Positions 23,892 through 32,881 of a stretch of 64,000 bases of DNA are shown here, in pieces. A model generated the notes under the pieces. It saw only the letters and a program-made list of their open reading frames with translations. It searched no databases and had not been told where the DNA came from. Made by a program: the position numbers and the translations under genes. The stretch is taken from positions 1 to 64,000 of the forward strand of contig JAFUEI010000052.1 of the NCBI GenBank assembly GCA_017464025.1. The letters run 5' to 3'. Position 1 is the first letter of the stretch, and each line of letters opens with the position of its first letter. Source of the DNA: Paludibacteraceae bacterium (lineage in GTDB: Bacteria; Bacteroidota; Bacteroidia; Bacteroidales; Paludibacteraceae).

Positions 23892-24266
23892 GCGCTTTGT
23901 GTCTGATTTTTGAAGGATAAGAAAGGTGACAACTGCACCGGCAAAGGCGCCGATGATGTCGGCCGCCCAGTCATACCAGTCGCCCGTGCGGGGAGGGAAG
24001 CAGTAGTGTTGCAGCAGTTCTATTACTCCGCCGTAAAGCGAAGGTAACAGGACGGCAAGGCGGGCCATGAATGCCGGTTCGCGCTTGTCGCGCCAGAGGT
24101 CCCACGTAAGGACTGCCGCAAGAAACCAGTACATCAGCAGGTGCACGATTTTGTCAAGATGCGGAATCCGTAGGGGCGGCTCCACCGGCAGTTCCCTGAG
24201 CAGACTCAGATACATAATCAAGCCTGCTGCAAGGAGCGTCGGTATGTAGTGCAGACTCCGTTTCAT
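23886..24266 (-). CDS. VanZ-like integral membrane protein
   Basis: A 126-residue protein with about four membrane helices. It shows the VanZ pattern: HLDKIVHLLMYWFLAAVL in the second helix region and YGGVIELLQHYCFPPRTGDWYDWAADIIGAFAGAVVTF near the end, with the conserved E-x-x-Q and G-D-W-x-D-x-x-A-x-x-x-G-A residues. The biochemical role of most VanZ-like proteins is unknown; only some are linked to glycopeptide tolerance, and nothing here indicates a resistance locus. The gene starts 31 bases after gpmI and is probably the last gene of a smpB-gpmI-vanZ-like unit. Confidence 0.88.
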   Translation of the reverse strand: MKRSLHYIPTLLAAGLIMYLSLLRELPVEPPLRIPHLDKIVHLLMYWFLAAVLTWDLWRDKREPAFMARLAVLLPSLYGGVIELLQHYCFPPRTGDWYDWAADIIGAFAGAVVTFLILQKSDTKRG

Positions 24267-24297
24267 AGAGGTGAAGGCGACGGCTGTCAGACCTTTG

Positions 24298-25821
24298 TCA
24301 GTGAATCAGGCAGTGACCGCTCATCTCGGCCGGCTGCCCGATGCCCAGAATATGCAGTATCGACGGAGCCACATCGGCCAGGATGCCGTCCTCCACTTTT
24401 GCGTCTTTTTTGTCGCTGATATACACAAAGGGTACAGGATTCAGCGAGTGCGCCGTATTGGGTGTGCCGTCTTCGTTGATGGCGTGGTCGCAGTTGCCGT
24501 GGTCGGCTATGATAATCACCTCATAACCGTTGCGTCTTGCAGCCTCCACCGTCTCGTTCACGCAGATGTCAATGGCTGTAATAGCCTGCTGGATGGAGTT
24601 ATAAACGCCCGTATGACCTACCATGTCGCCGTTGGCATAGTTCAGAATGATGCAGTCGTATTTCTGCGTGTTGAGAGCGTCTCTAAGGGCTATCGTTACC
24701 TCAGGAGCCGACATCATAGGCTGCAGGTCGTAGGTGGCTACTTTCGGCGACGGTATCAGGATGCGGTCCTCGCCCGGAAATTCCGCCTCCCTGCCGCCGT
24801 TGAAAAAGAAGGTCACGTGGGCAAACTTCTCCGTCTCTGCAATGCGCAACTGACGCAACCCCTGTTTCGATACGATTTCACCGAGTGTATTGCCCACATT
24901 CTCTTTCGGGAAAAGCACGTGCAAACCTTTGAACGACGAGTCGTAAGGCGTCATGCAGAAGTAGTGCAGACCGGAGATGGTGTGCATGCCCTGCTCCGGC
25001 ATGTCCTGTTGTGTGAGCACGATGGTTATCTCTTTGGCGCGGTCGTTGCGGTAGTTGAAGAATATCACGGCATCACCTTCTTCTATCATGGCCAATGGTT
25101 GCCCGTTTCTGACGTGGACGATGGGTTTCACAAACTCATCGGTAACACCGGCGTCATAGCTGGCCTGCATGGCTTCGTGCATGTTTTCATACGCTGTCCC
25201 CTGACCGTTTGTCAGCAGGTCGTAAGCCTCTTTGATGCGCTCCCAGCGTTTGTCGCGATCCATGGCGTAGAAGCGGCCGCAGATACTCGCTATCTCGCCG
25301 GCCGTCTCCTGACAGTGCTGCTCCAGCTGGTCGATGAAACCGATGCCCGAACGGGGGTCGGTGTCACGGCCGTCCATAAAACAGTGGATGAAGGTGCGGC
25401 CCTGCAAACCGTATTCCTTCGCGATGTTGCACAAGTAGAACAGGTGCTCAAGCGACGAGTGTACACCGCCGTCTGAGGTCAGACCCATGAAGTGAATCTT
25501 CTTACCCGACTTCTGTACATAGCCGAAAGCCGCCTGTATCTCCGGATTATCGAGGATGCTGCCGTCCTTGCAAGCACGGTTTATCTTTACGAGGTCTTGA
25601 TAGACTACGCGTCCCGCACCGATGTTCAGGTGCCCTACCTCCGAGTTACCCATCTGCCCGTCCGGCAGACCTACGTTCTCGCCGCTTGCCTGCAACTGCG
25701 AGTGAGGATAGGTGGCAAGCAACTTGTCCCAATGGGGCGTAGAGGTGCAGTGGATAGCATCGGCTTTGTCCTGGTGTCCGATTCCCCAGCCGTCGAGAAT
25801 CATCAATAATGCTTTGCTCAT
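24298..25821 (-). CDS. gpmI: 2,3-bisphosphoglycerate-independent phosphoglycerate mutase
   Basis: A 507-residue di-manganese phosphatase/phosphotransferase of the alkaline-phosphatase superfamily that interconverts 3- and 2-phosphoglycerate in glycolysis. The N-terminus [15 protein letters not shown] contains metal ligand D10, and the phosphoserine nucleophile is S60 in [17 protein letters not shown]. Further conserved parts are [34 protein letters not shown] and the C-terminal metal site [12 protein letters not shown] with [11 protein letters not shown]. The length is normal. It follows smpB by 53 bases and precedes the vanZ-like gene by 31, with no promoter seen in either gap. Confidence 0.97.
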   Translation of the reverse strand: MSKALLMILDGWGIGHQDKADAIHCTSTPHWDKLLATYPHSQLQASGENVGLPDGQMGNSEVGHLNIGAGRVVYQDLVKINRACKDGSILDNPEIQAAFGYVQKSGKKIHFMGLTSDGGVHSSLEHLFYLCNIAKEYGLQGRTFIHCFMDGRDTDPRSGIGFIDQLEQHCQETAGEIASICGRFYAMDRDKRWERIKEAYDLLTNGQGTAYENMHEAMQASYDAGVTDEFVKPIVHVRNGQPLAMIEEGDAVIFFNYRNDRAKEITIVLTQQDMPEQGMHTISGLHYFCMTPYDSSFKGLHVLFPKENVGNTLGEIVSKQGLRQLRIAETEKFAHVTFFFNGGREAEFPGEDRILIPSPKVATYDLQPMMSAPEVTIALRDALNTQKYDCIILNYANGDMVGHTGVYNSIQQAITAIDICVNETVEAARRNGYEVIIIADHGNCDHAINEDGTPNTAHSLNPVPFVYISDKKDAKVEDGILADVAPSILHILGIGQPAEMSGHCLIH

Positions 25822-25874
25822 TGTATATATGTTTGATAATTTGCCTTTCCGTATGTGCTTTTCAAAAGCCCGTT

Positions 25875-26330
25875 CTATCGTTTCATCATCCGGTCCACCT
25901 CGCGCCGGTCTTCTTTCTCTTTCAGACTTTGCCGCTTGTCGTATGTGTGCTTGCCTTGGCAGAGGGCTATCTCCATTTTGGCTCTCCCGTTTTCATCGAT
26001 GAAAAGGCGCAACGGGATGATTGTCTTGCCTGTCTCTTTAGTCTGGCGGAGCAGCTTCTGCAGCTCCTTTTTCTGGAGGAGCAACTTCCGGTCGCGGCGG
26101 GGAACATGGTTGCTGTAGGTGCCTAAGGCATATTCGGCGATATGCATGTTCTTCACCCATAGTTCCGTTCCGTAAAACTGGCAGTAGGTGTCAGCCAATG
26201 AGGCCTTGCTCTCGCGGATAGATTTTATCTCCGTCCCAAAGAGCTGGATGCCGGCGGTGTAGCGGTCCAATATCTCATAGTCGAACCACGCCCGCTTGTT
26301 TTTGATATTTATGTCTGCCGTCCTGTGCAT
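25875..26330 (-). CDS. smpB: SsrA-binding protein SmpB
   Basis: A 151-residue RNA-binding protein that brings tmRNA to stalled ribosomes for trans-translation. Signature segments are [46 protein letters not shown], then [29 protein letters not shown], and the basic tail [26 protein letters not shown], which folds into the decoding site. It is complete and of typical length for Bacteroidales. It has a -7 element 17 bases upstream of the start and appears to lead a unit with gpmI and the vanZ-like gene. The tmRNA gene itself is not in this window. Confidence 0.97.
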   Translation of the reverse strand: MHRTADINIKNKRAWFDYEILDRYTAGIQLFGTEIKSIRESKASLADTYCQFYGTELWVKNMHIAEYALGTYSNHVPRRDRKLLLQKKELQKLLRQTKETGKTIIPLRLFIDENGRAKMEIALCQGKHTYDKRQSLKEKEDRREVDRMMKR

Positions 26331-26346
26331 AACTTTTTAGAGCCTG

Positions 26347-26354
26347 CAAAGTTA
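26347..26354 (-). promoter_or_regulatory. -7 element of the smpB promoter
   Basis: Minus-strand TAACTTTG (plus CAAAGTTA) lies 17 bases before the smpB start. Confidence 0.6.
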
Positions 26355-26404
26355 GTGAGAAAAAACCAAACAGCAAAATCGCACTTCTCTTTGTCCGCCA
26401 CCAT

Positions 26405-26429
26405 TGAGACGTGCCATTAGCATGTCTCA
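26405..26429. repeat. Dispersed GAGACGTG palindrome, copy 3
   Basis: TGAGACGTGC (26405-26414) pairs with GCATGTCTCA (26420-26429) with one wobble around loop CATTA. It sits in the roughly 300-base gap between the divergent smpB and topA genes. Confidence 0.75.
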
Positions 26430-26448
26430 TATCCGTATGGCAAACCCA

Positions 26449-26476
26449 TTCCACAGTTCCACAGTTCCACAGTTCC
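26449..26476. repeat. Period-8 tandem repeat
   Basis: TTCCACAG is repeated 3.5 times without a mismatch, just downstream of palindrome copy 3. The rest of this gap holds the smpB and topA promoters. Confidence 0.85.
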
Positions 26477-26527
26477 GCACCTCCACAATTTCACAAAACC
26501 CCTTCTCCCTGCAAATGACGAAAAGGG

Positions 26528-26559
26528 TTTGCTCATTCGGAAAACTTACACTACCTTTG
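26528..26559 (+). promoter_or_regulatory. Promoter of topA
   Basis: TTTG (26528-26531), a 20-base spacer and TACCTTTG (26552-26559) match the consensus exactly. The leader is about 67 bases. Confidence 0.78.
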
Positions 26560-26632
26560 CAGCCGTTTTCAGGCGATACACCTTATTATTATAGGCCGCC
26601 ATCACCGCTATAAGCAAAACAAATTACTGTTT

Positions 26633-28951
26633 ATGAGCAAAAATCTGGTTATCGTAGAGTCTCCCGAGAAGGCACGTACCATCGAGAAGGGTAAGTTCCT
26701 CGGTGCGGACTACCACGTTCTTTCTTCCAAAGGACACATACGCGACATCGAAGGCGTAGGTAAGAACAGCATGGGCATTGACTTCGAGAACAACTATACG
26801 CCCCACTATGCCATCGACCCGAAGAAGAAGAAACTCATCGAGGAACTGAAGCTGGAGGCAGAAAAGGCCGATACCGTATGGCTTGCTTCCGATGAAGACC
26901 GCGAGGGAGAGGCTATTGCCTGGCATCTCAAAGAGGTGCTGGGGCTGCAGCCTGAACATACGCGACGCATCGCTTTCCACGAAATCACAAAGACCGCTAT
27001 ACAGGAGGCTATCAAGCATCCGCGCGACATTGACTACAATCTGGTCAACGCCCAGCAGGCACGGCGTGTGCTTGACCGCATCGTCGGCTTCGAACTATCG
27101 CCTGTCCTCTGGAAGAAGATTATTCCGGGACTTTCGGCCGGTCGCGTACAGTCCGTCGCAGTCCGGCTGGTAGTGGACCGTGAGCGGGAGATAGAGAACT
27201 TCAAACCCGTGGCACTGTACCGCGTAACTGCCGATTTTATCGGAAAAAACGCAGCTGGAGAAGATGTCGTGCTCCACACTGAACTAAACCATCGCTTTGC
27301 CGACAAGGCGGATGCGGAGGCTTTTCTCAATCACTGCAGGGATGCGGCCTTCACCATTAAGAGTATCCAGAAGAAGCCGGCCAAACGTGTTCCGGCACCG
27401 CCTTTCACCACCTCTTCGCTGCAGCAGGAGGCCGGCCGCAAGCTTCATTTCCCCGTGGCCAAGACAATGCGGCTGGCGCAGTCGCTCTACGAAAGCGGAC
27501 GGATAACCTATATGCGAACCGACTCCGTAAACCTCTCCACGCTGGCCCTCGGAACAGCCAAGGAGGAGATTATTGCCGAATACGGCGGGCAGTACCACCA
27601 GACACGGCAATACCGCACAACCTCCAAAGGGGCACAGGAAGCGCATGAGGCCATTCGCCCGACCTATATCAACCGCCACGAAGCAGGCAGCACCGACGAC
27701 GAGCGCCGTCTCTACGAACTGATTTGGAAGCGTACCATCGCCTCGCAGATGGCGGATGCTGAGTTCGAGCAGACGCGTATCGAGGTGGAGGCAGGAGGAA
27801 TGAACTACCTCTTTGTGGCATCCGGAGAAGTGATGACCTTCGACGGCTTCATGAAGGTGTATATCCAGTCCACCGATGACGAAACGGAGGAGACTGCTTC
27901 GCTGCTACCGCAAATGCAGGAGCAGGAGGAACTGCGCCTCACGGAAGCCGTGGCACAGGAGTCGTTCACCAAACCGCCCTTCCGCTATACGGAACCCTCA
28001 CTCGTAAAGCGTATGGAAGAACTTGAGATAGGCCGCCCCTCCACCTATTCCGCCATCATCGATACCATCCAGCAGCGCGACTATGTGGAACGCGGTAGCG
28101 TGCCGGGCAAAAAACGCGAATATACGGTGCTCACGCTCAAAGCCGGCAAGCTGACCGAGAAGAAGCGGACGGAAACCTACGGAGCGGAGGCTCAGAAACT
28201 CCTGCCTACTGACCTCGGACGTGTCACCAACGATTTTCTGGTTGCTCAGTTCCCCGAAATTCTGGACTATGACTTCACGGCCAAGGCAGAGGCCGATTTC
28301 GATGAGATTGCGGCAGGAAAGCGCGAGTGGGTGAGCACGGTGGACGAGTTCTACCACACCTTCCATCCCGGCATTCAGCGCATCGGCAAGGGTAAGATTG
28401 CCGGACGCGAACTAGGCACTGACCCTGCCACAGGCAAGCCTGTCATTGCCAAGATAGGCAAGAAGGGACCCTGCATACAGATAGGCTCCGCCACGGACGA
28501 AGAAAAACCCCGTTTCGCCTCCTTGGGCAAAGACCAGTCCATCTATACCATTACTTTGGAAGAAGCACTCAAACTCTTTGAGACGCCCTACCCTTATACC
28601 GTAGGCGAATATGAGGGGCAGGAACTGGTGGTCAACGAAGGCATCTATGGACCTTACGTAAAGATGGGGAGCGAGTTCTTCTCTATTCCGAAGGGTACTG
28701 ACCCCTTGAATCTGACACAGGAACAGGCTGTTGCCATCATTGAGAAGAAGCGCCGTGCCGCTCTGCCTATCCACGAGTACGGCGATATTCTCGTGCTCAA
28801 CGGACGCTTCGGACCCTATATCAAGCAGGGCGACAACAACTACCGTATCCCGCGGGGAACCGATGCGGAAGCGCTTACGGAGGCCGATTGCAAGGCTATC
28901 ATTGCATCCTCCCAACCTACAGGAGCGAAAAAAGCCGTGAAACGCAAATAG
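26633..28951 (+). CDS. topA: DNA topoisomerase I
   Basis: A 772-residue type IA topoisomerase that relaxes negative supercoils. The Toprim domain opens with LVIVESPEKARTIEKG and carries the acidic cluster in LASDEDREGEAIAWHL. ARRVLDRIVGFELSPVLW and the catalytic tyrosine Y293 in SGRITYMRTDSVNLS follow. The C-terminal 180 residues carry topoisomerase-I C-terminal repeats (GPCIQIGSATDEEKPRFASL, EGQELVVNEGIYGPYVKMG, VLNGRFGPYIKQGDNNYRIPRGTD) and no zinc-finger cysteines, a Bacteroidetes feature. It ends in a basic tail (GAKKAVKRK). It is preceded by a full-consensus promoter and followed by the tRNA-Pro promoter. Confidence 0.97.
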   Translation: MSKNLVIVESPEKARTIEKGKFLGADYHVLSSKGHIRDIEGVGKNSMGIDFENNYTPHYAIDPKKKKLIEELKLEAEKADTVWLASDEDREGEAIAWHLKEVLGLQPEHTRRIAFHEITKTAIQEAIKHPRDIDYNLVNAQQARRVLDRIVGFELSPVLWKKIIPGLSAGRVQSVAVRLVVDREREIENFKPVALYRVTADFIGKNAAGEDVVLHTELNHRFADKADAEAFLNHCRDAAFTIKSIQKKPAKRVPAPPFTTSSLQQEAGRKLHFPVAKTMRLAQSLYESGRITYMRTDSVNLSTLALGTAKEEIIAEYGGQYHQTRQYRTTSKGAQEAHEAIRPTYINRHEAGSTDDERRLYELIWKRTIASQMADAEFEQTRIEVEAGGMNYLFVASGEVMTFDGFMKVYIQSTDDETEETASLLPQMQEQEELRLTEAVAQESFTKPPFRYTEPSLVKRMEELEIGRPSTYSAIIDTIQQRDYVERGSVPGKKREYTVLTLKAGKLTEKKRTETYGAEAQKLLPTDLGRVTNDFLVAQFPEILDYDFTAKAEADFDEIAAGKREWVSTVDEFYHTFHPGIQRIGKGKIAGRELGTDPATGKPVIAKIGKKGPCIQIGSATDEEKPRFASLGKDQSIYTITLEEALKLFETPYPYTVGEYEGQELVVNEGIYGPYVKMGSEFFSIPKGTDPLNLTQEQAVAIIEKKRRAALPIHEYGDILVLNGRFGPYIKQGDNNYRIPRGTDAEALTEADCKAIIASSQPTGAKKAVKRK

Positions 28952-28954
28952 AAT

Positions 28955-28985
28955 TTTGTCAATTCAAAAGAATGTTGTAATTTTG
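28955..28985 (+). promoter_or_regulatory. Promoter of tRNA-Pro
   Basis: TTTG (28955-28958), a 19-base spacer and TAATTTTG (28978-28985) lie directly after the topA stop and 61 bases before the tRNA. Confidence 0.75.
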
Positions 28986-29046
28986 CACCCGCTTTCCCGA
29001 TAAGGGGGCAACATAACTTGGAGAACTTGTTTCTTTGAGGTTTCGG

Positions 29047-29119
29047 CGAGAAGTGGCGCAGTTGGTAGCGCACTACGTTCGGGACGTAGGGGTCGCGTGT
29101 TCGAGTCACGTCTTCTCGA
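29047..29119 (+). tRNA. tRNA-Pro (anticodon CGG)
   Basis: A complete cloverleaf can be drawn. The acceptor stem CGAGAAG/CTTCTCG (29047-29053 and 29112-29118) has A as discriminator. The D stem is GCGC/GCGC, the anticodon stem CTACG/CGTAG encloses loop TTCGGGA (anticodon CGG, reading CCG), and the T arm is GCGTG-TTCGAGT-CACGT. The 3' CCA is not encoded. It is transcribed from its own promoter and closed by a hairpin terminator. Confidence 0.95.
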
Positions 29120-29122
29120 CAT

Positions 29123-29157
29123 AAAGTGACTGATGATGAAAATCGCAGTCACTTTTT
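29123..29157 (+). terminator. Terminator of tRNA-Pro
   Basis: AAAGTGACTG (29123-29132) pairs with CAGTCACTTT (29146-29155) around a 13-base loop and is followed by Ts. Confidence 0.85.
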
Positions 29158-29322
29158 GCTTGCAAATCGGCGTAAGTCGCTTCAATATACGCGATTCATT
29201 TGGCGACCAACCGTAGCTCTTTAAGCAGTTGAATACCCCACGTCCGCACAACAAACCGTTTTCCATTTTCTAACCTCATAAACTGCCTATTTTAACATAA
29301 CACAAGATTTTTTGCCGGAATA

Positions 29323-29354
29323 CTTGCATATATTCCCAAAAAGCAGTACTTTCG
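29323..29354 (+). promoter_or_regulatory. Probable promoter of the antiporter operon
   Basis: CTTG (29323-29326), a 20-base spacer and TACTTTCG (29347-29354) differ from the consensus by one base in each box. The predicted leader is about 195 bases. Apart from this promoter and the hairpin at 29453-29483, I see no gene in the gap 29158-29554. Confidence 0.5.
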
Positions 29355-29452
29355 CAAACGATTTAAGCTGGACCTCTGATGGGTAGAGATCGTCACACAC
29401 ACACAGCGAATGTTATTGTTTGTGCGAAGGATAATGTAACCCCTCCATAGTT

Positions 29453-29483
29453 GGCGGTATGTGATTTTATGTCACATGCCGCC
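29453..29483 (+). promoter_or_regulatory. Stable leader hairpin before the antiporter gene
   Basis: GGCGGTATGTGA (29453-29464) pairs with TCACATGCCGCC (29472-29483) over 12 bp with one wobble around a 7-base loop. It is 71 bases before the start codon. There is no T run, so a regulatory or stabilising leader structure is more likely than a terminator. Confidence 0.5.
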
Positions 29484-29554
29484 GTTGTGTTATAATATCT
29501 TGCGCATAAGGCGTAACCTAAAAGTCGTATAACTAATTAAATAATCACTATAAC

Positions 29555-30916
29555 ATGGTACAAGATCTTTACATTTTGATGATTACGGCAGGCGTTGTGG
29601 CACTGCTGTTCAAGTTGCTCAAGCAGCCTGTCGTATTAGGCTACATCGTAGCCGGTATTCTGGTGGGGCCTCACCTCTTCGGTGAAAACCTTGTCAATCC
29701 GGAAAACGTGGAGACATGGGGAAATATCGGTGTGTTGTTCGTCCTCTTTTGCATCGGTCTGGAGTTCCGGCTCAAGAACCTGCTTGAGAGCGGGAAAGTG
29801 GCACTCGTCGGTGCGGCTACCATCATCGGCGGAATGCTGCTGTTGGGTTTCGGCGTGGGCAAGTCGGCCGAACTGAACACCATGAACTCGCTCTTCCTTG
29901 CCGCCATGCTCTGCATGTCCTCTACCACGATTGTCATGAAAGCCGTTGATGAGGCAGGACTTGGCAAGGCACGCTTCGTAAAAGGCGCAACAAGTATTCT
30001 TATCTTCGAAGACATCGTAGCCGTTGTGCTGATGGTGTTGCTTTCCAGTGTGGCGGTGAAGAATAGTTTTGAAGGGACCGTGCTACTGGAAAAAGTGGCT
30101 GTACTGGCAGTCACCTTGGTTGCATGGTTTGTGGTCGGAATACTGATTATCCCCACCTTGTTCCGCTGGCTGCGCAAATATCTGAATGACGAGATTCTGA
30201 TTGTTCTCTCCCTGGGTTTGTGCTTGGGTATGGTTCTTACCGCCGAGGAGGCAGGTTTCAGTAGTGCTCTCGGTGCGTTCGTGATGGGTATGATTCTGGC
30301 AGAGACCAAAGAAGCGCACCGGATAGAGAAGTTGATGGCACCGCTCAAGAACGTGTTCGCCGCTATCTTCTTCGTATCGGTGGGTATGATGATCAACCCG
30401 GCATCGTTGGTTGAGTTCTGGCCCTCTATCCTGTATGTGGCTGTCGTCATCATCGTGGGTATGATTGTCTTCGGCACACTGGGTTGCTGGTGGGGCGGAG
30501 AAACGCTGCATGATGCCATGCTCACCGGCTTCTCGTTCGTGCAGATAGGAGAGTTCTCTTTCATCATCGCCGCGCTGGGTAGCAAATTAGGCGTCACCGA
30601 CCCCGTCATCTACCCGATTATTGTGGCGGCATCAGTACTCACCACTTTCCTCACACCGTATATCATGAAAGCCGCAACGCCGTGCTATAATTTCCTCTAT
30701 AACCACGCATCGCCTCGTCTCAAAGCCAAGATAGATGCACGCGAACAACAAGTAGCGAAAGCCGAACAGGAAGCCGCCACTCCCACTAAGGACGACAACC
30801 CTTCGTCTGCCGACAAAGTGCGCCACGCTGTCCGCAAAACGGTTGTTACCAAGCGCGTAGTGGACTTGTTCTTCAAGAATATGAGTGAGAATGACGAGAA
30901 AACCGAAAAACAATAG
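29555..30916 (+). CDS. CPA2-family cation:proton antiporter (KefB-like)
   Basis: A 453-residue inner-membrane transporter with about 12 helices. Typical CPA2 features are KQPVVLGYIVAGILVGPHLFG in the second helix region, FVLFCIGLEFRLKNLLESG, SSTTIVMKAVDEAG, ILIFEDIVAVVLMVLLS (the acidic pair of the transport site) and FSSALGAFVMGMILAETKEAHRIE. No RCK/TrkA-N nucleotide-binding domain follows. The C-terminus is a short charged tail of about 70 residues, so it is a minimal Kef/GerN-like exchanger. It leads a plus-strand run with an OM protein and an RND efflux unit, 9 bases from the next gene. The ion (K+ or Na+) is not determinable. Confidence 0.92.
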   Translation: MVQDLYILMITAGVVALLFKLLKQPVVLGYIVAGILVGPHLFGENLVNPENVETWGNIGVLFVLFCIGLEFRLKNLLESGKVALVGAATIIGGMLLLGFGVGKSAELNTMNSLFLAAMLCMSSTTIVMKAVDEAGLGKARFVKGATSILIFEDIVAVVLMVLLSSVAVKNSFEGTVLLEKVAVLAVTLVAWFVVGILIIPTLFRWLRKYLNDEILIVLSLGLCLGMVLTAEEAGFSSALGAFVMGMILAETKEAHRIEKLMAPLKNVFAAIFFVSVGMMINPASLVEFWPSILYVAVVIIVGMIVFGTLGCWWGGETLHDAMLTGFSFVQIGEFSFIIAALGSKLGVTDPVIYPIIVAASVLTTFLTPYIMKAATPCYNFLYNHASPRLKAKIDAREQQVAKAEQEAATPTKDDNPSSADKVRHAVRKTVVTKRVVDLFFKNMSENDEKTEKQ

Positions 30917-30925
30917 ACAAACGAT

Positions 30926-31771
30926 ATGAAAAGATTGTACGATTTGTACGGGCTTATTGCCATGTTATTGGCATGCGCGCCGACCTTAATGGCGCAGAGT
31001 GATCACATTGGGGACGGACTGGCTTCCATTGCCGCCATCGCCGGTGAAACAAAGACAGCAGATACGCCGCAAGACAGCCTGATCTCTGTACCTAAACTTG
31101 AGATTCCTGTTTGGAAACAGAAGTTGTATTATGGCTATAACTTCGATATCTATTATCACAATGACACCCGCAATAGTATCAAGGAGAACGGTTGGTCTAT
31201 CGCGTTGATCCCTGAGATTGGATGGAAGCTGAAGGATAGATTCCATCTGGGTCTGCGTTTCGGCGGCAGTTATGCCAGCACTCGCTCCGACTACTCCGTC
31301 ACGATACCGGTTCTCGACACAACCTTCACCTCTAACCTGCGTATTCAGCAGGGTTCGTGGGAAGTAGCGCCTTATGTACGATATCGGATGAAGACCCTCT
31401 TCGATGGTAAAGTGGGAGTCTGGTTGGAAGCCCACTTGTACACAGGCATGCAGTTCCCCCGCGTAACGGATGGTGATATAACAGGCACCGACTACGAAGG
31501 ATTAAAGCACAGCATCACCTATGGCGTACAAGTGTCACCGGTCATCACCTATCAGTTCAACCGCAAGAGTACGTTCCAAATATTCTTCTCCATCCTATCG
31601 CTCGGTTACAGCGGTACCACTTTCTGCTATCAAGATCCCCTGACAGGTGATCGCCACAATGAATTCACCAACGATATCATCATCTTCTCCGGCAAACTGC
31701 GCAACCTCATTGCCAACCAGTTTACTCCCGGCTTGTATGGCCTGAAGTTTGGCGTACAGAAGAGTTTCTAA
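30926..31771 (+). CDS. Outer-membrane beta-barrel protein of unknown function
   Basis: A 281-residue protein with an N-terminal signal peptide (MKRLYDLYGLIAMLLACAPTLMAQ, cleavage after AQ likely). The mature part alternates aromatic and polar residues typical of barrel strands (KLYYGYNFDIYYHND, HLGLRFGGSYASTRSDYSV, WEVAPYVRYRM, VGVWLEAHLYTGMQF, ITYGVQVSPVITYQF). It ends GLKFGVQKSF, a terminal Phe as in BAM-recognised barrels. No named family is recognised. The position between the antiporter and the RND adaptor (12 bases) suggests the same transcript, so a role in envelope transport or homeostasis is possible but unproven. Confidence 0.75.
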   Translation: MKRLYDLYGLIAMLLACAPTLMAQSDHIGDGLASIAAIAGETKTADTPQDSLISVPKLEIPVWKQKLYYGYNFDIYYHNDTRNSIKENGWSIALIPEIGWKLKDRFHLGLRFGGSYASTRSDYSVTIPVLDTTFTSNLRIQQGSWEVAPYVRYRMKTLFDGKVGVWLEAHLYTGMQFPRVTDGDITGTDYEGLKHSITYGVQVSPVITYQFNRKSTFQIFFSILSLGYSGTTFCYQDPLTGDRHNEFTNDIIIFSGKLRNLIANQFTPGLYGLKFGVQKSF

Positions 31772-31783
31772 AAAAAGAGAATC

Positions 31784-32878
31784 ATGAGAATTATGAGAAA
31801 TTTACCCTTTGTACTTTGTACCTTGTTACTCTGTACCTTGTCAAGTTGTGTGAAAATGCCGGAAGAGCAGCACACGAGTTATGAAACGATTACGCTGAGT
31901 CGTGAGACGGTCACGGCTCCGCTGACATGGAGTGCCGCTATTCGCGGAACAGGCGATGTCTCTATCGTCTCGCGGTGCACAGGTACGCTCAATGAAATCA
32001 AAGTGAAGGACGGACAGCGCGTAAAGAAAGGCGATGTGCTCTTCCTCATCGACAGCCGTAGCGCAGAGAACGCCTTGGTACATGCACAGGCAGACCTGCA
32101 GACAGCCATTGCCAACCGCGATAACGCGCGTTTAGAGGCGGAGAGCAACAAAGAACTCGCCGACAAAAATATCATTAGCGACTACTTGCTGCGTAAGAGC
32201 GAGAACACCCTTCAGTCCGCTGAAGCACAAGTGGCCCAAGCGCGGGCGGCGGTGCGCGATGCCGAATTGAGGTTGGATTATTGCACAATCAAGAGCCCTG
32301 TGAACGGATTGGTAGGAAACATCATCCCGCATGTGGGCGATGTGATAGCCGAAGGAACGATGCTCACCCATGTGGCTGGCGTGAGTGAGATGGAAGCCAG
32401 CTTCTCACTCACAGAAAGCCAGGTACATGCGTTGGTGAGCGAACTTGGAAGTCTGGACGAAGCTATCAAAATAACACCACCGGTATCGCTTCGTTTCAAG
32501 GACGGCAGCGACTATAACTATAAAGGACGCATCACCAGTTTCTCCGGTATGGTCGACAAGCAGACGGGTTCAATCACCTGTTATGTCACTTTCCCCAACC
32601 CCCAAGGCGAACTCTTCTCCGGCATGCAGGGTACCATCGTTATGCCGATTGAATGGGAAGATGTCATGCTTGTGCCGCTCACCTCTATCGTGCGCATACA
32701 AAATAAGGTGTTGGTATATAAGGTGGGAGCCGACAGTCTGGCGACAGGTGCTATCGTTGAGATTGAGGAGTTGGGTGACGGCGAACGAGCCGCTATCCTC
32801 TCCGGTGCAGAAGTTGGCGAGACCATCGTAGCAAAAGGTGCCGCTAATGTACATGAAAACGACCGCGTAATCTGGTAA
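31784..32878 (+). CDS. RND efflux periplasmic adaptor lipoprotein
   Basis: A 364-residue membrane-fusion protein. The signal peptide has a lipobox (VLCTLLLCTLSSC), so it is anchored by lipid. The family plan is clear: a lipoyl half with GTLNEIKVKDGQRVKKGDVLFLID, an alpha-helical hairpin (AENALVHAQADLQTAIANRDNARLEAESNKELADKNIISDYLL ... SAEAQVAQARAAVRDAELRLDYCTIKSPVNGLVG), then beta-barrel and membrane-proximal domains to EIEELGDGERAAILSGAEVGETIVAKG. It bridges pump and channel in tripartite efflux. It ends 3 bases before the pump-channel fusion gene. Two close ATGs (31784 and 31793) are possible starts. Confidence 0.93.
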   Translation: MRIMRNLPFVLCTLLLCTLSSCVKMPEEQHTSYETITLSRETVTAPLTWSAAIRGTGDVSIVSRCTGTLNEIKVKDGQRVKKGDVLFLIDSRSAENALVHAQADLQTAIANRDNARLEAESNKELADKNIISDYLLRKSENTLQSAEAQVAQARAAVRDAELRLDYCTIKSPVNGLVGNIIPHVGDVIAEGTMLTHVAGVSEMEASFSLTESQVHALVSELGSLDEAIKITPPVSLRFKDGSDYNYKGRITSFSGMVDKQTGSITCYVTFPNPQGELFSGMQGTIVMPIEWEDVMLVPLTSIVRIQNKVLVYKVGADSLATGAIVEIEELGDGERAAILSGAEVGETIVAKGAANVHENDRVIW

Positions 32879-32881
32879 ACC

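Noticed and set aside
23886..24266. Glycopeptide-resistance locus because of a VanZ-like gene and ddl
   Set aside because: No vanA/H/X or regulators are present; ddl is 15 kb away and is a normal D-Ala-D-Ala ligase. VanZ-like proteins are common housekeeping membrane proteins.
24271..25476. 401-codon plus-strand frame opposite gpmI
   Set aside because: Shadow of gpmI with His/Val/Arg-rich composition and no recognisable domain.
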